This document shows positions 12,079 through 25,234 of a stretch of DNA of 64,000 bases, one piece after another. Position 1 is the stretch's first letter. Every line of letters begins with the position of its first letter. Source of the DNA: Lobosporangium transversale (taxonomy: Eukaryota; Mortierellomycota; Mortierellomycetes; Mortierellales; Mortierellaceae); assembly GCF_002105155.1 (NCBI RefSeq), contig NW_019029025.1, positions 248,001 through 312,000 on the forward strand, written 5' to 3'. The notes under the pieces were generated by a model. It was not told where the DNA came from. It did no database searches and saw nothing but the letters and a program-made list of their open reading frames with translations. Both the position numbers and the translations under genes were made by a program.

Positions 12079-14412
12079 ATGACTTCTGTTACCCCAGATT
12101 CTAATCATACCTCACTCGGTCATGATGTGGCCATGGCCGAAAGAAGTATAAGCTGCTTTACACGCATATCGCATACCTACAGACGCCATGAACTCGGCTG
12201 CCAAGCTATCATTGCTCGTCGTCATGATGGCTTTCGTAAAAAGCCCCATATTCACAACGACAACCACGAAAGTTACCGCCCAGTCTCCCATAATAATTAT
12301 CATACAGTCCAGAAAACCCATTCAAACTCGGAGCACCGTCACAACAAGGGCCACCAAGGCCATCAACGGCATAGCGAACAAAAACACTCTAGGCATAGCC
12401 ATAATCAAGGTTCATCTCACGGAAAAGGACACCATAATACGGCTTCCAACAGTGAAGACGAGCATGACCCAAATCACAATGACAATAGCAACGGCAGTCA
12501 TGGACATGAGGATCATAGTAGTACTGATGACCACGACTATGGATATGAGCACTCCGGGCACGTTGGCCACGACAAAGAGAAGCCAGAAGATAGGGGTGGC
12601 AATAAGCATAGAAAGGGAAAAGAAGAAGACAGTCAGCATGAAGATGGCAGTAGCCCTTTAGAGGAGCAGAGTGATAAAGCTAATGGAGGATATGGACCAT
12701 TTGGGGATGAGGAAGAAAACCCTGTTGAGGATGAGGAAGAAAACCCTGTTGAGGATGAGGAAGAAACATCCGTCGAGGATGAGGAAGAAAAACCTGTCGA
12801 AGATAAGGGAAAATCTGTAGAGGATGAGGAGGATGGTCCGCCCAAGGGCAAAGAGGTGCATGAGTCACCGAAGGACGGAAAACACGAACCAGCAAGTGAA
12901 GCAGGACATAGTAGACATAGGTCACCTAAGGTCGGGGAGCATGAAGCAGCTAAGGATAAAAGGCGTGGGTCGTTAAAAGATGGTAAACATGGATCGTCCA
13001 GGGATAGGGAGCATAAGCCATCTGAGAAGGGAAAGCACGAACCAGTAAAGAAAGAGAAACATGAAGAACACAGATCAGCCGAGGAGAAGCGCGAACCAAC
13101 CAAGAATGGGGAGCATGGGTTAGAGGAAGATGGGAAGCATGGATCGTCGAAGGATGGTAACCATGGATCAACAAAGGACGGGAAGGATGAGCCATCAAAA
13201 GATGGAAAGCATGGGTCACCAAAGAGTAGAAAGCATGGGTCGTCAAAAGATAGAAAGCATGGGTCATCAAAGGGTAGAAAGGATGGATCATCAAAGGGTG
13301 GCAAGCGTGGATCACCAAAAGGTGAGAAGCATGGATCATCAAAGGGTGGGAAACATGGATCGTCAAAGGATGGAAAGCATGGGTCGTCAAAGGACGGCAA
13401 GCATAAAACCCCCAAGGAAAGAGAGCACGAATCATTAAAGGAAGGGGGGCATGAAGAACACAGCTCAGTCGATGAGGAGCGTCGACCAACCAAGGGTGAA
13501 AAAGAGAGCGGGAAACATGCTGATAGAGGTGATGAGTCCAACAAAAACAATGCCAAAGACGACAGTGATAAACCTAGTGCTACTAAGCCCAAGGAAGACA
13601 ATAACAATCCCAGCCCTGCCACCAAAACCATTACAAACTCCATATCCCAGCCTGGCAAGGCTATATCAACTGCCCCAATTTCCTCTGACTCAGAGTCCGC
13701 GGGAAAATCCAATATCCCAATAGGCCCCAACATCCCACTTCCTCCAAACGGCTCTTCTGTCAACCGCTCAATTGTTAACAAGCCTGCCAACCCCAAAAAG
13801 GATGGCCAAACCCCTGGCACTATCGTCGCATTTATTCTCGTTCCTTTGACCTTAATCGTCGGTCTAACTTTTGGTGTTATTGCGTACCGTCGTCGAAATA
13901 CCCGTCGACGTCTGCAAGGAGGTGCAGGGGCTGCTGTTGCTCATGCTGGGACAGGAGTAACAGAAACAGGAGATGAAGATTCTGGCTCAATGCTGAGTCC
14001 TGTCAGCTACCGTCCTCCAGCACCATTCACAAGCGAAGTCGATATCACGACTGAGAGCCTAGGGAGCTCTAATATTAATCCTGACATTGTAGTTGGGGAT
14101 TCGTCAATTCACATAATCTCTGCCCCTAAACGCGATGAAGGCCGTCTAGGAATCTATGAAAATTATTCTCATGTGTGTAAAACACAACTGGCAGGCAAGG
14201 AATGCACAAACCATAGTATCAGTTGCTTCGTAGCTTTGAACCACAGCAATGGCGGTCTAAACGCTACTGCCCCCATGCGGGAAGTAACTGTGGGCTCTGG
14301 AGTTTCATCGCTGAGGAACTTGGATCCAGTGACCTCGTCTTCTGAAGCTGCAGATACAATAGCAACTGCTGCAGCAACAACATCAACACCATCATCTTCA
14401 AAGCAACTGTAA
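12079..14412 (+). CDS. Repeat-rich single-pass membrane protein of unknown function
   Basis: An open frame of 777 codons. Seen: a His-rich N-terminal third, acidic NPVEDEEE-type repeats (about 12705-12800), then many KHGSSKDGK-like units (about 13100-13420), a Ser/Pro linker, one hydrophobic segment at about residues 583-605 followed by RRRNTRRR, and a cytoplasmic-looking tail. This layout suggests a type I surface protein, but the frame begins without a signal peptide. An ATG at 12188 in another frame encodes a good signal-like stretch (MNSAAKLSLLVVMMAF). A possible intron 12236-12312 (gtaaaa..ccag) would join it in phase to the main frame, so the true start may be 12188. No known family recognised; the repeats are low complexity. 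Confidence 0.6.
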   Translation: MTSVTPDSNHTSLGHDVAMAERSISCFTRISHTYRRHELGCQAIIARRHDGFRKKPHIHNDNHESYRPVSHNNYHTVQKTHSNSEHRHNKGHQGHQRHSEQKHSRHSHNQGSSHGKGHHNTASNSEDEHDPNHNDNSNGSHGHEDHSSTDDHDYGYEHSGHVGHDKEKPEDRGGNKHRKGKEEDSQHEDGSSPLEEQSDKANGGYGPFGDEEENPVEDEEENPVEDEEETSVEDEEEKPVEDKGKSVEDEEDGPPKGKEVHESPKDGKHEPASEAGHSRHRSPKVGEHEAAKDKRRGSLKDGKHGSSRDREHKPSEKGKHEPVKKEKHEEHRSAEEKREPTKNGEHGLEEDGKHGSSKDGNHGSTKDGKDEPSKDGKHGSPKSRKHGSSKDRKHGSSKGRKDGSSKGGKRGSPKGEKHGSSKGGKHGSSKDGKHGSSKDGKHKTPKEREHESLKEGGHEEHSSVDEERRPTKGEKESGKHADRGDESNKNNAKDDSDKPSATKPKEDNNNPSPATKTITNSISQPGKAISTAPISSDSESAGKSNIPIGPNIPLPPNGSSVNRSIVNKPANPKKDGQTPGTIVAFILVPLTLIVGLTFGVIAYRRRNTRRRLQGGAGAAVAHAGTGVTETGDEDSGSMLSPVSYRPPAPFTSEVDITTESLGSSNINPDIVVGDSSIHIISAPKRDEGRLGIYENYSHVCKTQLAGKECTNHSISCFVALNHSNGGLNATAPMREVTVGSGVSSLRNLDPVTSSSEAADTIATAAATTSTPSSSKQL

Positions 14413-14619
14413 ATATGCAAACAAAATATAAATAACTCATGTCGGTTCGTTTTATGTTATTAATGCAGTTCAAACCGCTCTCTACACTTGCCGACTTTAA
14501 ACTATAGTATAGTACAATAATATAATTCTAAAATAAAATGGCAAATAGGAAAAGAAAAAAGGAAAAAAAAGTAAATGATAGCAGACAATTAAAGGAAATG
14601 AAAATGAAAATGAAAATGA

Positions 14620-17600
14620 TTATGAACGTTCGTGTCTCGTGCTCTTCCGGAAGAACTTATTCAACTTTGCTGGCATACTGCTACTACCATTATTGACATC
14701 CAAACCTCCATTGAACAACCCTTTGCCTCCAACGCCACCGGGTCTATTAATAGGACCTCCACTAGATAAGCCTCCTATAGCAATTCCGTAGCTACCAACT
14801 CCATTGGGTCCCCCAGCTGCTACACCAGGCGCAGGCCGACGTGGTTCAATTGCAAGGCTTTTTCGCCAGCTTCTCTCCGAATCCAGGTTTTCCATACACT
14901 TCATGATATAGCTGTGTAATCGTGGTACCTCCAGCAGTTCGTACATGCCCTGGAAATCTCGGAACTCCTGTACAGTTCTCGCAAGCTGTGCAAATCGCCC
15001 ATAGCGAAGTAATTTCCTAGGATTGGTAGGCATAGGAGCAGTAGGAGGAATAGCGTTCTGAGTTTCCATTGTAGAAGATGCGTCGTATGTTGGTATTGAG
15101 GCTGCTGTTTCTGATGTTGAGGTTGATGAAGAATTGGGCGCAGACTCAATTGGATTTATATTTGGATTGACCTCTTTATACATAGAGTTGCCATCCTCGA
15201 TATATGCGATGACAGTAAAATATAGTCCCAAGAATGGGATGCAAGGAGCCTGCACGGTCTTGAGTTTTGCTCGATACACACTATAGTTGTATTCATTCGA
15301 TATCATCTTTTTGAGTTGGATGGACCGCTCAATGTATGACTTGCTGATACCCTGTGTTGAATTCAAGGCAATTCAAAGCCGTTAATACGAGTTAGGGAGC
15401 ACAATATATGCGCTACTAACCATAAACATAATAATATTGATATTTGAAATTACCTCCCAAGTGTTCTGAAGACGCCGAACTGGCGTCGACTCGATTGCGA
15501 AGCTAATGGCTGTTAAAGTATCAAAATTATTGAGCTTCAAGCATTCTTCTCCGACTTCAATCCAGTGCTTTACAACACCGACGCGCTTCTTGACATCCTG
15601 CTCATCCACAATTGTATCTGTGATCCAATTCGTGATCTATAAATATATGAACAATATAGTAAAATCAGTAATTGTTGAAGAAAAAAAAATAAAAAATAAA
15701 AAATAAAAACTAGCTACAAATTACTCTTAATCTTCATTCTATTTTGTACCTTGGTTGATGCTTGGACCATCCGAGAGCAATTAGGCCTTTCCTTTTCAAA
15801 TAATTCCAGATATGGGATGGCTGTGAACAGCCTGTTGGCCATGATCGTCAACTGGCGTGCCAACTCTACAGGCTTGATATCCGTAACAGGGATTTTACTC
15901 ATCAGCTGGTCATTCGCCAATGCATTCAGTAAGGCTTTACTAACTAAAGGCACGGGTGGACCTCGAATATGAAGACTCTCTCGGTTGAATGTGCCTGCAA
16001 GTCCTCTCCTGCTTGCTCGCTTGAATTGCTCCATTGATGATTTCTCTTTAAGGGTAGCAAATGGCTTTGAAGTAGAAGTAGCAACTGTGGGGCTGCTGGT
16101 ATCACTGGTACTGTTGTTACCGCTGCCAGAATAACCCTCGCCGCTACCGTTGGGAGGGTTGTTTATATCACTAGCGTCGATATCTTGGGCCACTTGATCG
16201 ATCCTTTCGTGGGAACGCGACTTACTAAGCATCTTATTAGAACCACTGAGATGAAGCGATTTTCGCCTCGTAACCTGAAGGAAGAAATGGAGGGAAAGAG
16301 AAGGAGAGAGAGAAGAAAAAAATAAAAGAAAAAATAAACAAATAATAAAAAAAAGCATACACGTATAAGCAAAGCGCGTTTTATCTACTCTTAAAGCTGC
16401 GAGCATATTCCAGGAATGTTTAAGAACATACCCATTGATTCAACACATCCAAAAGTCGGCCAGCAGGCCCAGGCACAGCTTCCATCATTTCATGCTTTAC
16501 AAACTCCATAATTGGATTAAATGCATCACGATCCTTCTCAGATACCCAATATCCCTCAAGCCAAGTCTTGATTGCGATATGTACCCTGGAATTAATGAAG
16601 CATGTTGTTAAAATGTCAGCTGGTTTTTTAAATTAAACCTCAAAGCAAATTCTTTTCTTACCTTTTTTGAACACGCTCTTGTTTCTGATGTTGCCAGGCT
16701 AAAACCTCATGAGGCGTAAGTTCCCGTGGAGGGGCCTTGACAAACCGTTTGACCAAAGCTTGTACCAAATCCACTGGAGTTGTAAATAGTCTGAATGTCA
16801 AGAAGAATGTGTTGACAAATGCTGGCTCTATTTATACACCAGCAAGTTCATAAAAAAAGTAAATAAATAAAATAAAATAAAAAGCTAGCAGATTGATGGA
16901 TATAGGCCTCATCACACTATAGTGTTACTATTAATATATACCTGGAGCTGTTTTGTGAGATGTAAGCATCTCAATATACGCCTCAAATGTGGCTGCCACC
17001 AACGTGCCATTATCATTATATAAGACCTCATCTGCTTCATAGTCGTTATCAAGGTACCAAGGTGCACTAGAAGGCGCCGATGTTGATACCGTTCCATTCT
17101 GCTTATACTCCTCGCTGACCCTAATTTTAGCTTGACCAACCTTGTTTTGTCGTTGCTGACGATAAGTTAATGGCTGAGTCCCAATTCTAGTGGAGGAAGA
17201 TAGTTGATTGTGCCTATCCATCGACATGGTGCTCTCAATTGACGCGCGCCCTCTCATGAAAGATTCATGACTGACTCGACCACGCATTGCAGGAGAAGAT
17301 GGGCGTAATTTCATAGCGCCAGCTCTAGGGGACTGCATGTTACTCTCTGTGACGACGCTTGCATTAGACATCACACTCTCTCGGTGATGACTTTTACCGG
17401 GTCGATAAGGAATTGATCCATCGGTACCAAAAGTTTGAATGTGAGGTGTCGTTGGAGTCGAAAGTCTTGAAAGTAACTCCTCATCTTTCATCTGGGTAGT
17501 AGCGACCTCTGACTGGAGGGTAGCAGATACTGTGCTACTCGAACTACGGTTTGTGTCTGCTCCTGTTTTAAGGTCACTCTCCTTATTCAACCGACCATCG

Positions 17601-20600
17601 TCTAGTGGCCTGCCCTCTGATTCTTCGGAGCGAATTGAGGCCAGTGAGCCTCTTCTCGATCGAGATATTGTAGCTGAGTTAGAAGCAATGTTAAAAGCGT
17701 TATCGCCCCTTGCAGATGCTCTTGACTCAGAGCGGATGCTTGGGCTACTACTTGGGTTAGGTGAATAATCTGGCCGCATTGGCCGCCTCGATGGCTCCAG
17801 TCTAGGTGAAACCGATGGTACTGGACTTCGGGTACGTGAGATCCTCGACTCATGATCAGAGGTAAGAGATGAAGAAGATGCTTTGGAGTGAAGATCTGTA
17901 GGTACGCTGACACCAAGGCCTATAACATCCCGGCTCTGTGCCAATGCCCTCTCAGTCTCTATAGACCGCCGGGCGTTACTGCCTTGACTGGATCTTTCAC
18001 GTCTGCGGTCCTCTGAGGTTCTAGATATTGCAGGGTTGCTGGCTTTGAGGCCTCTAGAAACCTTGTCATCGAAATTGCGAGCCCGAAGGGTTGAGGCCGA
18101 CGAAGTTCTTGCATCGGAATCAAATGTCTCATATGTAGTGTGAGATGATGGTATAAGTGACTCTTCTCTCATCGTCGATACTTCTTGCGCAGGGATAAAA
18201 ATCTCTGTGGCTACCCTGGCAGCACTCTTCATCGCGGTTTCGATCTCTTGCTCAGTCCTTTTGTTTCCCTCCTGTGGATACGGCTGTGATGGTAGTCTGC
18301 TTGTAGCTATGGCAGCAGAAGTAATATAAGCAAAGTTAAAGATAATCAAATGTTAGTAACTGGTATGCGAGACATAAGTGAAAGAAGAGAACAAAATGCT
18401 TGTAAGACATATATACCTGAAAATGCCTTATATCTAACATCATCGCGCTCTTCTCCAGACTCTAAACTGTGTACTGGCGGTATCTTTGAAGCATTGGTCA
18501 AGCCGTCATGTGAAGCGCTCTTAAGATTCGTCATAACAACAGCAGAGTCATGGTTCGAGCGGTTAGCACCAACTTCTACATCATCGTCTTCATCATAAAA
18601 TGATGGGCGTGGAGAGCCTTTTCCTTCTGACTGTCGTTTATAACGCTCATTAAGAGAAGTGGCGGACCCAAATTTTCGATTGAGAGTTGCCTTCGGAGAT
18701 GCCGAACCTCGCTGTCGTGGCGACAATGACGGTGATGGTACAGTATTTGCGGAATAGCTAAAGTCCAACTGAGAGTCCTGCATTGCTTCATCCCCAGTTG
18801 ACTCCGGTATGGAGCCGACTTTTAGCTCTGCAGATGAGTTTTTCGGAGTTGAAACTCGTTTTACAAGGGATGATAAATCCTGACTAGTGGTACTATTGGT
18901 TCTGGGATAGCCTTCCATATCGAGTAGACACTTAAATAGCTCCGATGTGATGTTCATAAACCTGGTCAGTACGGTCTCGGATTTATGACTCCCCACAGGT
19001 GCGCTTTCCACTGTTTGGATATATATAAGCAACTCATTCAATGCAGATGAAAGATGCATTTTGTGTTCAGCATAGTCGCCATCCTCCTTCGTGTTTGTCC
19101 TTGCTTTCATCTCCTCGGCGCTTATCAGGAACATCTCTACAGCTTGTGCTGACTGAATGGTGGTAACCATAATATGGTCCAGTGGCATCTCGTTTCCGCC
19201 ACTATTCAAACACTCCATATAATTCATAAGGGAGTGTTCAATAGCCCTCTTGGCCGTATTATATTTCTGCTGGTGCTCCATTTTCAATTGTCGGACAGCA
19301 TTGAACGATTTGTATCCTTTTGCAGAATTAACACGAGAAACACGCCGACGCGATCGTGTGTATGTGGAGGATGAAGAAGACATGTTGTCGAAATCTTTGG
19401 GAGACTTGAGAAACATGTCAAATTCACTTCCTCTAGCTGAAAATGTAGCTCCCGACCTGATTCGCAGTCCAATCCTTCTTGCATGAGTAGCAAAATCTGT
19501 AATACCATCCAGGACCTGACCACCAAAAATTGAGAGCTTCTCAACAGCAAATTGGCGCTGCCTCGATGTTGTTCGTGCCTGAGACCCATTTGCAACTCTG
19601 CATTTTGAATATAACTTCCCGAGTGCACGAAGAATATCCCTCCTTGAGCCTGCTAACTCTGGATATGTCTGCAGAATCTCACTCTCACGTGCGATGGTGT
19701 TAGTGAAGATCAAAAGCGCCTTTACACACGAAATAATATTGGCTACAATAGGTTGATATCGATCAATATCTCCTCTTTGGGCTGCTTCTTTGAGCTCTCT
19801 GACGTACAGTGCGACTTCGCCCACAAAGTCTGAGTATGCATAAGTAGCATCACTGTTGATGGCTGCTGCAGAAGATATCGCTTGCTGATAAAAAAAGTCG
19901 CCATCCATCTCCATTGCAGAAGCGTCTAATCCATAGTATGAAAATGGCACAGCAAGCTGGCTCGATGGAAAAGCGAGCTGGCCAGGTCGGGTCCATCCAA
20001 TTGATGGCGAGCTCATCACGCCCCAATCCATCTGCATACTGTCCGGTACTGATTCTACCATGGGCTCGCCCAAAAACTGCGTTTCCACGCCATCCAGTCC
20101 TGTCCTGATTTGGTCATAATCTTCTGATGTGATCTATTGCAACAACAACAAAAATCGTCAAAAGTAAAATGTCAACTTCATTGAATACAACATCATCTCA
20201 ATCTCTAACTACCATACTTCTTTTAACAACAAAAATAGCTTACTGAAGTCGGGCGGGAAAGATACTAGAGGATAAATGAAGCAATTTTAATTAGGAGTAT
20301 TGGAACACATGTTAGTATGGTACTTTAGTCAATGACATTGGGTCAATCTCCTATTTGGGTGATAAATATGGCATGGTAAGACAGGATCACTCAGACTGTG
20401 AATAAATACATCCATTTACCTCGGTCTCGTATACAGGATCAACCCTTTCAACGCGATTGCTAGGAAACCACCCTCGATTGTTCTCGCTCTCGCCAAACCA
20501 CCATCCGGACTGCTCGCACTGCTTAACTTTGATATATTGAAATTGTGAAAAGGACAAATGTCCCACGCTGTCTGAATGGTATTCGTGTAATGCTCGAACA

Positions 20601-21114
20601 ATGAAATCGCCCTCAGCACAAGGGTTGGAGTACATATTACTGCCATCATCACTGCCCATAGCGGCAGCTGCATTTGAACTGGGCAACGTCGTCTTTGGCC
20701 GCGATGATGCGGTCGATGTGGATATGATATCGAGTGAATGGTTCCTAATCTCTTCTATATAGGCCGTTATTGAGTGCAAAAGGCAATGGGTGTATTCCTG
20801 TCGATCAAGAGGTTGTTGTTGCTGCTGTGGTTGTAGGCTCCTTGGGGATAATGGGGGCAGTCCGAGTGATAAAGATCGTCGTGTGTGAGCCCTATGGGCA
20901 ATGGCACTGAACTGGAATTAGATGAAGAAAATGGAGCCGGAGAAGATCTGTGGGTTGTATAACAGCTTGAGTGAACAGAGAGGTTACTGTAAGAATAAGA
21001 ATGATCAGGAAGGAGGATTTGGTATTCTACTACGGGGTTTAGATTATGATTATCGCGATATGGATTAGGCTGACGTCTATGTTCATACTGTGGATCGAAA
21101 GCCTGTCTATAGTT
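14620..21114 (-). CDS. CDC25: Ras guanine-nucleotide exchange factor, CDC25-like (SH3 + RasGEF-N + RasGEF)
   Basis: Exons (minus): 21034-21114 (tentative), 20420-20911, 18417-20133, 16942-18306, 16662-16827, 16432-16585, 15750-16274, 15454-15636, 14620-15351; more than 1777 aa. Seen: an SH3 domain (VRALHEYHSD..GWWFGES..GWFPSNRVERV), a long Ser-rich linker, RasGEF-N (FEAYIEMLTSH..AFVNTFFLTFRLF..DVLNQW) and the catalytic RasGEF module (ARQLTIMANRLF, RVGVVKHWIEVGEECLKLNNF, NEYNYSVYRAKL, PCIPFLGLYFTVIAYIEDGN). Known: such proteins load Ras with GTP upstream of cAMP or MAPK signalling. The initiating exon was not found: frames stay plausible to 21114, but no in-phase ATG is evident upstream. Several introns carry A-rich or AAAAT tracts. 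Confidence 0.88.
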
Positions 21115-23609
21115 CTATAGTTTCGTAAGTGCCAGAGCAAAAGGTTGGGAGCGGAGTTAATTACTGACGAGATCTCAAAAGAAGAACGTTGATTTTATGT
21201 GCCCAAGATTAGCTTAATTCATTTTTTCTCTCTCTGTGCCCCAAGCCTTGTTGCCGCTTGTGGACGTCAACCCAAACTTCATGCACACTCAATTAGCAGT
21301 GAGTGCGGATAGTATCAGATTGAAGACCAAGCTCACAAAGGAAACAAGAAATAACAGATAATGATTTTGAAAAGAGAAACAGGAAAAGTGGGGTAAGGAG
21401 CATACACGATGAGACGCAGCGGAGAGCGTAGTTCATGGATAAAAGGAAAGAGAGAGAGAGTCCCTAATTTCGGCCACAGTAATAACCTCTTTTTTAAAGC
21501 ATTACTGTAATATCTTTTTATGTGCACCCTTATTTTATATTTGAATATATTTGTTTTCGCTCACAAAGGATCTGTGTTTGTGTTTGTATTGCGTTAACTG
21601 ATGGAAATTTCAGTAGCATCAAAGTTATTCTTAAACACTGATCCCTCCAAAGGAATCGCTACCAAGGGGGCACACGACTATAGCCTGCACCTCTTTTTTT
21701 ATACAGAATTCCAAATCCTGTACGAGTAGACAAATGGAATTAAACAAGAATGAATAAAAAGTGCTGTGCTGTTCGTGGAATTAAAAGAAATGGTCGGAAC
21801 CAGATTTTATCTGGGCAGAGACTCAAAAAAAAAATAAAAATAAAAATAAAAAATAAAAATAAAAATAAAGATAAAGAAAAAAAAATAAAAAAGAAGAGAC
21901 AGAGCGAGAAATAATGAGCAATAGAGACAACAGGTACATAGACACAGACAAGTCCAACATACAATGACAACAGCTGAGAGAGAGATTGAGAGAGAAAAGG
22001 ACAGAGAGAGAAAGAGAAAGAGAGAAAGAGGGAGATGAAGGACAACACCAATTGTTTAAATGAGCAATTGAGGAGTAGGGGGGAAGGAAGAGTGGAGGTG
22101 AAGATGAGCAAGGAGGTGAAGCAAGCAATTGATATGTCGGTTTAAGATGTGTGAGTGTATATCCTATTTGACAGGAACAAGTGGGAAGGAAGGGAAGGAA
22201 GGGAAGGAAGGAAGAGAAGGAAGGAAAAAGTCGTTCACAAACCGACCAGAGAGTTGGAGAAAAAAAAAGGAGAGATGACAAAAAGGTGAGGTGTAATGAA
22301 AGAGGTAAAAAAAAAAAAAAAAAAAAAAAAAGGGGGACGTCGGACGAATTGCAGACAACAATCTTAAAACTAAAAAAGCAATGCAGAGCAAAAGACAAGG
22401 GAAAAGAACCAAAACAGGAAGCCAGTAGACCTCATGGCAAACTTTGGCTCCTTCTTTTTTTTTTTTATTTTCCTTCTCTCATATCTCTCATACATCTGTA
22501 CAATCCCAGCCATCCAGTCATTTAGAATAATGTCATTGAGCCATTGCCTATGGATGGTAGCCACTGAACTCAAGCTCGTAGCCTTGATTGACACAGCAAT
22601 GCATGCCATTTAAATAGATAAATAAAATAAAAAGAGCGATGGGTCTTTTTTTTATTTAACCGAATCCAATTTGAGGTGACAATTCTGAGAAAAGGATTGA
22701 AACAACGATAGACGTATCAAGGCCCACGTTGTGCCTGGAGTCTTACTGGAGTCAGTCAGCTGGGACTAAAGTGAGATTCGATATGAACTTGAGAAGAACC
22801 GGGGAGATTTTCGGATAGCTTGATAAACTGTATACAGATTTGAAAGAAGAAACGGAACGGCTTTTAAAGAGATATTGAACATTAAGAGCGACCACTTTGT
22901 GTGCATGGTCCCCCACGTTTGACAATGCACACTACACTTTCCTCGTAATTGTATTTATAATAATAGCTACATGTACTCAAATAGAATAATAATAAATAGC
23001 AAAAATGAGATCTTGCAGTTGGAATGTGTTTATTTATTTGACAAAACACAAATATGCGACAGAGCTGTCTTTGTTTTTCCTTTTCTTGGGCTTTTTTTTT
23101 TGGCTCCACCACAACCTTTTACCAAAAGTGTATATACATTCACATAGCCTAGCAAATTAATGGTTTGCGAACAAGAGCGCGCTAAAAATACAAGTATGGC
23201 TCCCAACCCGACCTGGGGAAGGAGGACCCTGTTGGGCTTCTCTCGGGCGATCTCTTTCTTCCTCTTCCTGAAAGAGAAGGCAAGTGTATATATATATATA
23301 TTATACACTTGTGGTCTAATATTTCAGAACAATCACCTCAAACCTGACCTAGAACGTCGTCAAGGAAACATGTCCAGATAAACATTAATCTAAATTAAAT
23401 AATAAGAGGAATGAATCCCAGCTACATTGATAATAGATCGTGTTTGAGTAACTATGCAGCTCTGGCCCTCGTTTCCTTCTCGGTTCACTTCTCAATTATT
23501 ATAAAACATATCCTAGAGAGACGTCACACGGGCCAAGATGTTCTGTACTCAGTAAAATATATTGTCCTCCATTACGGTACTGCCTGCTTGTCTCTACTTT
23601 TCATTCAAG
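21115..23609. other. Purine-rich and A-rich spacer between divergent genes
   Basis: No convincing gene. Contains an AAAAT/AAAATA repeat tract (about 21830-21895), GA-rich repeats (about 21960-22035), GGAA tandem units (about 22185-22228), an A run at about 22308-22331 and a short TA run near 23288. The 5' exon or UTR of the RasGEF gene probably lies in the first few hundred bases. Confidence 0.6.
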
Positions 23610-24790
23610 ATGAATCCGGCATTGCGCACATTAAAGAATAACATCCGTAAGGACATGCGGCAGAGGCTCGCTCTTCTTTCGTCAGAAGAGATCAGACGTC
23701 AGTGTAAGATGCTTTTCATAGTAACACATGCCTATACTGTCACTCAAGCAACCGGCATCTTCCATGACATTCATCAATATTTGATATTGTTTTACTAAAA
23801 GATGTACACTTTGTTTCGCACGTTTATCTTTATTCGCCGATAACCTAGCTGCGATTGTGACAGAAAAGCTGATCAATATGTCCATATTTAAGGATAGCCA
23901 GAATGTTAGCGTGTACATCAGCATGCATGGTGAAATCTCTACTCTGGATATTATCCGAACACTCCTGGACCAGAGTGAGTGAAATGCCTTTTTTTAACCT
24001 AGCGCATACCTAACCAATAACAACAAAGAAAAGATCCGAGCCTTGACACGAACTTTTTTTTTTTGCTCTTAACTTTTTTTTTATATTTATCGCGACAAAA
24101 TAAAAAGGTAAAACTTGCTATGTCCCCAGATGTAAGGGTGAGGACATGGATATGGTCAAGGTTGAGTCCTGGGAGGATTTTGTATCTCTGCCTAAAAACA
24201 ACTGGAATATCCCAGAGCCAAGGATGGATGAAATCAGAGAAAATGGTAAATGACAAGAACCATCATATTGTTCCTTGTAGAAGCTATCAGATTGAAGACG
24301 TGTATTGACTTTTTTCCATTATATTTACGATATTCCTATCAACCTCGTATTCTTATTCAGCTCTGGATACATCCCATAGCTTGGACTTGATTATTATGCC
24401 TGGATTAGCATTTGATCGGACAGGGACGCGGTTAGGTCATGGCCGAGGGTAGGAACATTTCTAATTATTTTAAAATAAAATAAAAATACTGACAGATATT
24501 AATCAGTACGCTACTTGTCTCCCTTCATACAGATATTATGATAAATATCTAGTTAAGACTAATACCTATAACAAGTCAATCGGTCGTCCTCCAGTAGCAA
24601 CAGGTAGAGTGTCATGTCTCCAGTGTTTCTCTTTACTTTGTTTTGCTTTGTTTGCTTCGATCCTAGTCTTTAAACCTACTTAATTTGTTTGATTTAATCA
24701 GTTGCGCTCGCATTAACGGAGCAAATTGTGGACGAACCATTGCCACGGTGTGAAACCGACATCAACCCACAATATATCTTGCATCCTTGA
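23610..24790 (+). CDS. FAU1: 5-formyltetrahydrofolate cyclo-ligase (MTHFS)
   Basis: Seven short exons with matching phases: 23610-23703, 23849-23974, 24108-24245, 24361-24448, 24533-24603, 24702-24790 (six joins shown as listed); 201 aa, close to human MTHFS (203). Seen: N-terminal basic segment (RKDMRQRLALLSSEEIRRQ), the central SVYISMHGEISTLDII, and the diagnostic nucleotide/folate motif [23 protein letters not shown], split across the exon boundary at 24448/24533. Known: ATP-dependent conversion of 5-formyl-THF to 5,10-methenyl-THF, which salvages folinate into one-carbon metabolism. The start is the first ATG in frame with the family N-terminus. Complete and apparently functional; the listed exon count is six. 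Confidence 0.93.
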
Positions 24791-25234
24791 TTCGTTCGCC
24801 AATACATCTTCGCACATACACAAAGGAAACAGTACAATAAAGAAGAAAACCCGCTGTCTTTCTTATCCTTTCTTGTTTTCGCGGCATTGGCTTATACTAT
24901 CTACATGAAATATTTTAAGTACAACGTTTCAGAGATCGGGCAATTGAGAATATCGACACTGGCTTTCACTTTACCATTCCAGCGTGGCTACTAATCAACT
25001 CCAATGAATGTAAGTTTACCCAGGCGGCCTTTTAAGCTGTAGAAGCCGCAGTTTATTGAACTATGAGCAACCTGCCTTGCTGGTGATCTGCCTTTTGATC
25101 AAGCTTGAATTCACAGTATAAAAAGTGTTGCCTTCAAGGATGGCTGCTACTAGAGAGTTATGCTCGCCATCAAAGGTATCCGATTAGACTCCACAAAACA
25201 CAGGTTTTTATGAAAATATGTCGCCTTAGTCGAA
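24791..25234. other. Spacer downstream of FAU1
   Basis: No gene seen. Runs into the first retrotransposon pile. Confidence 0.5.

Noticed and set aside
12633-13820. 395-codon open frame on the minus strand opposite the repeat-rich membrane protein
   Set aside because: It is the mirror of the tandem repeats (FDDPC-type units) and has no family similarity; the plus frame has the membrane segment and acidic/basic organisation of a real protein.
21740-22412. Minus-strand open frames rich in Ser, Phe, Leu
   Set aside because: They are translations of the complement of the polypurine block and have low complexity only.
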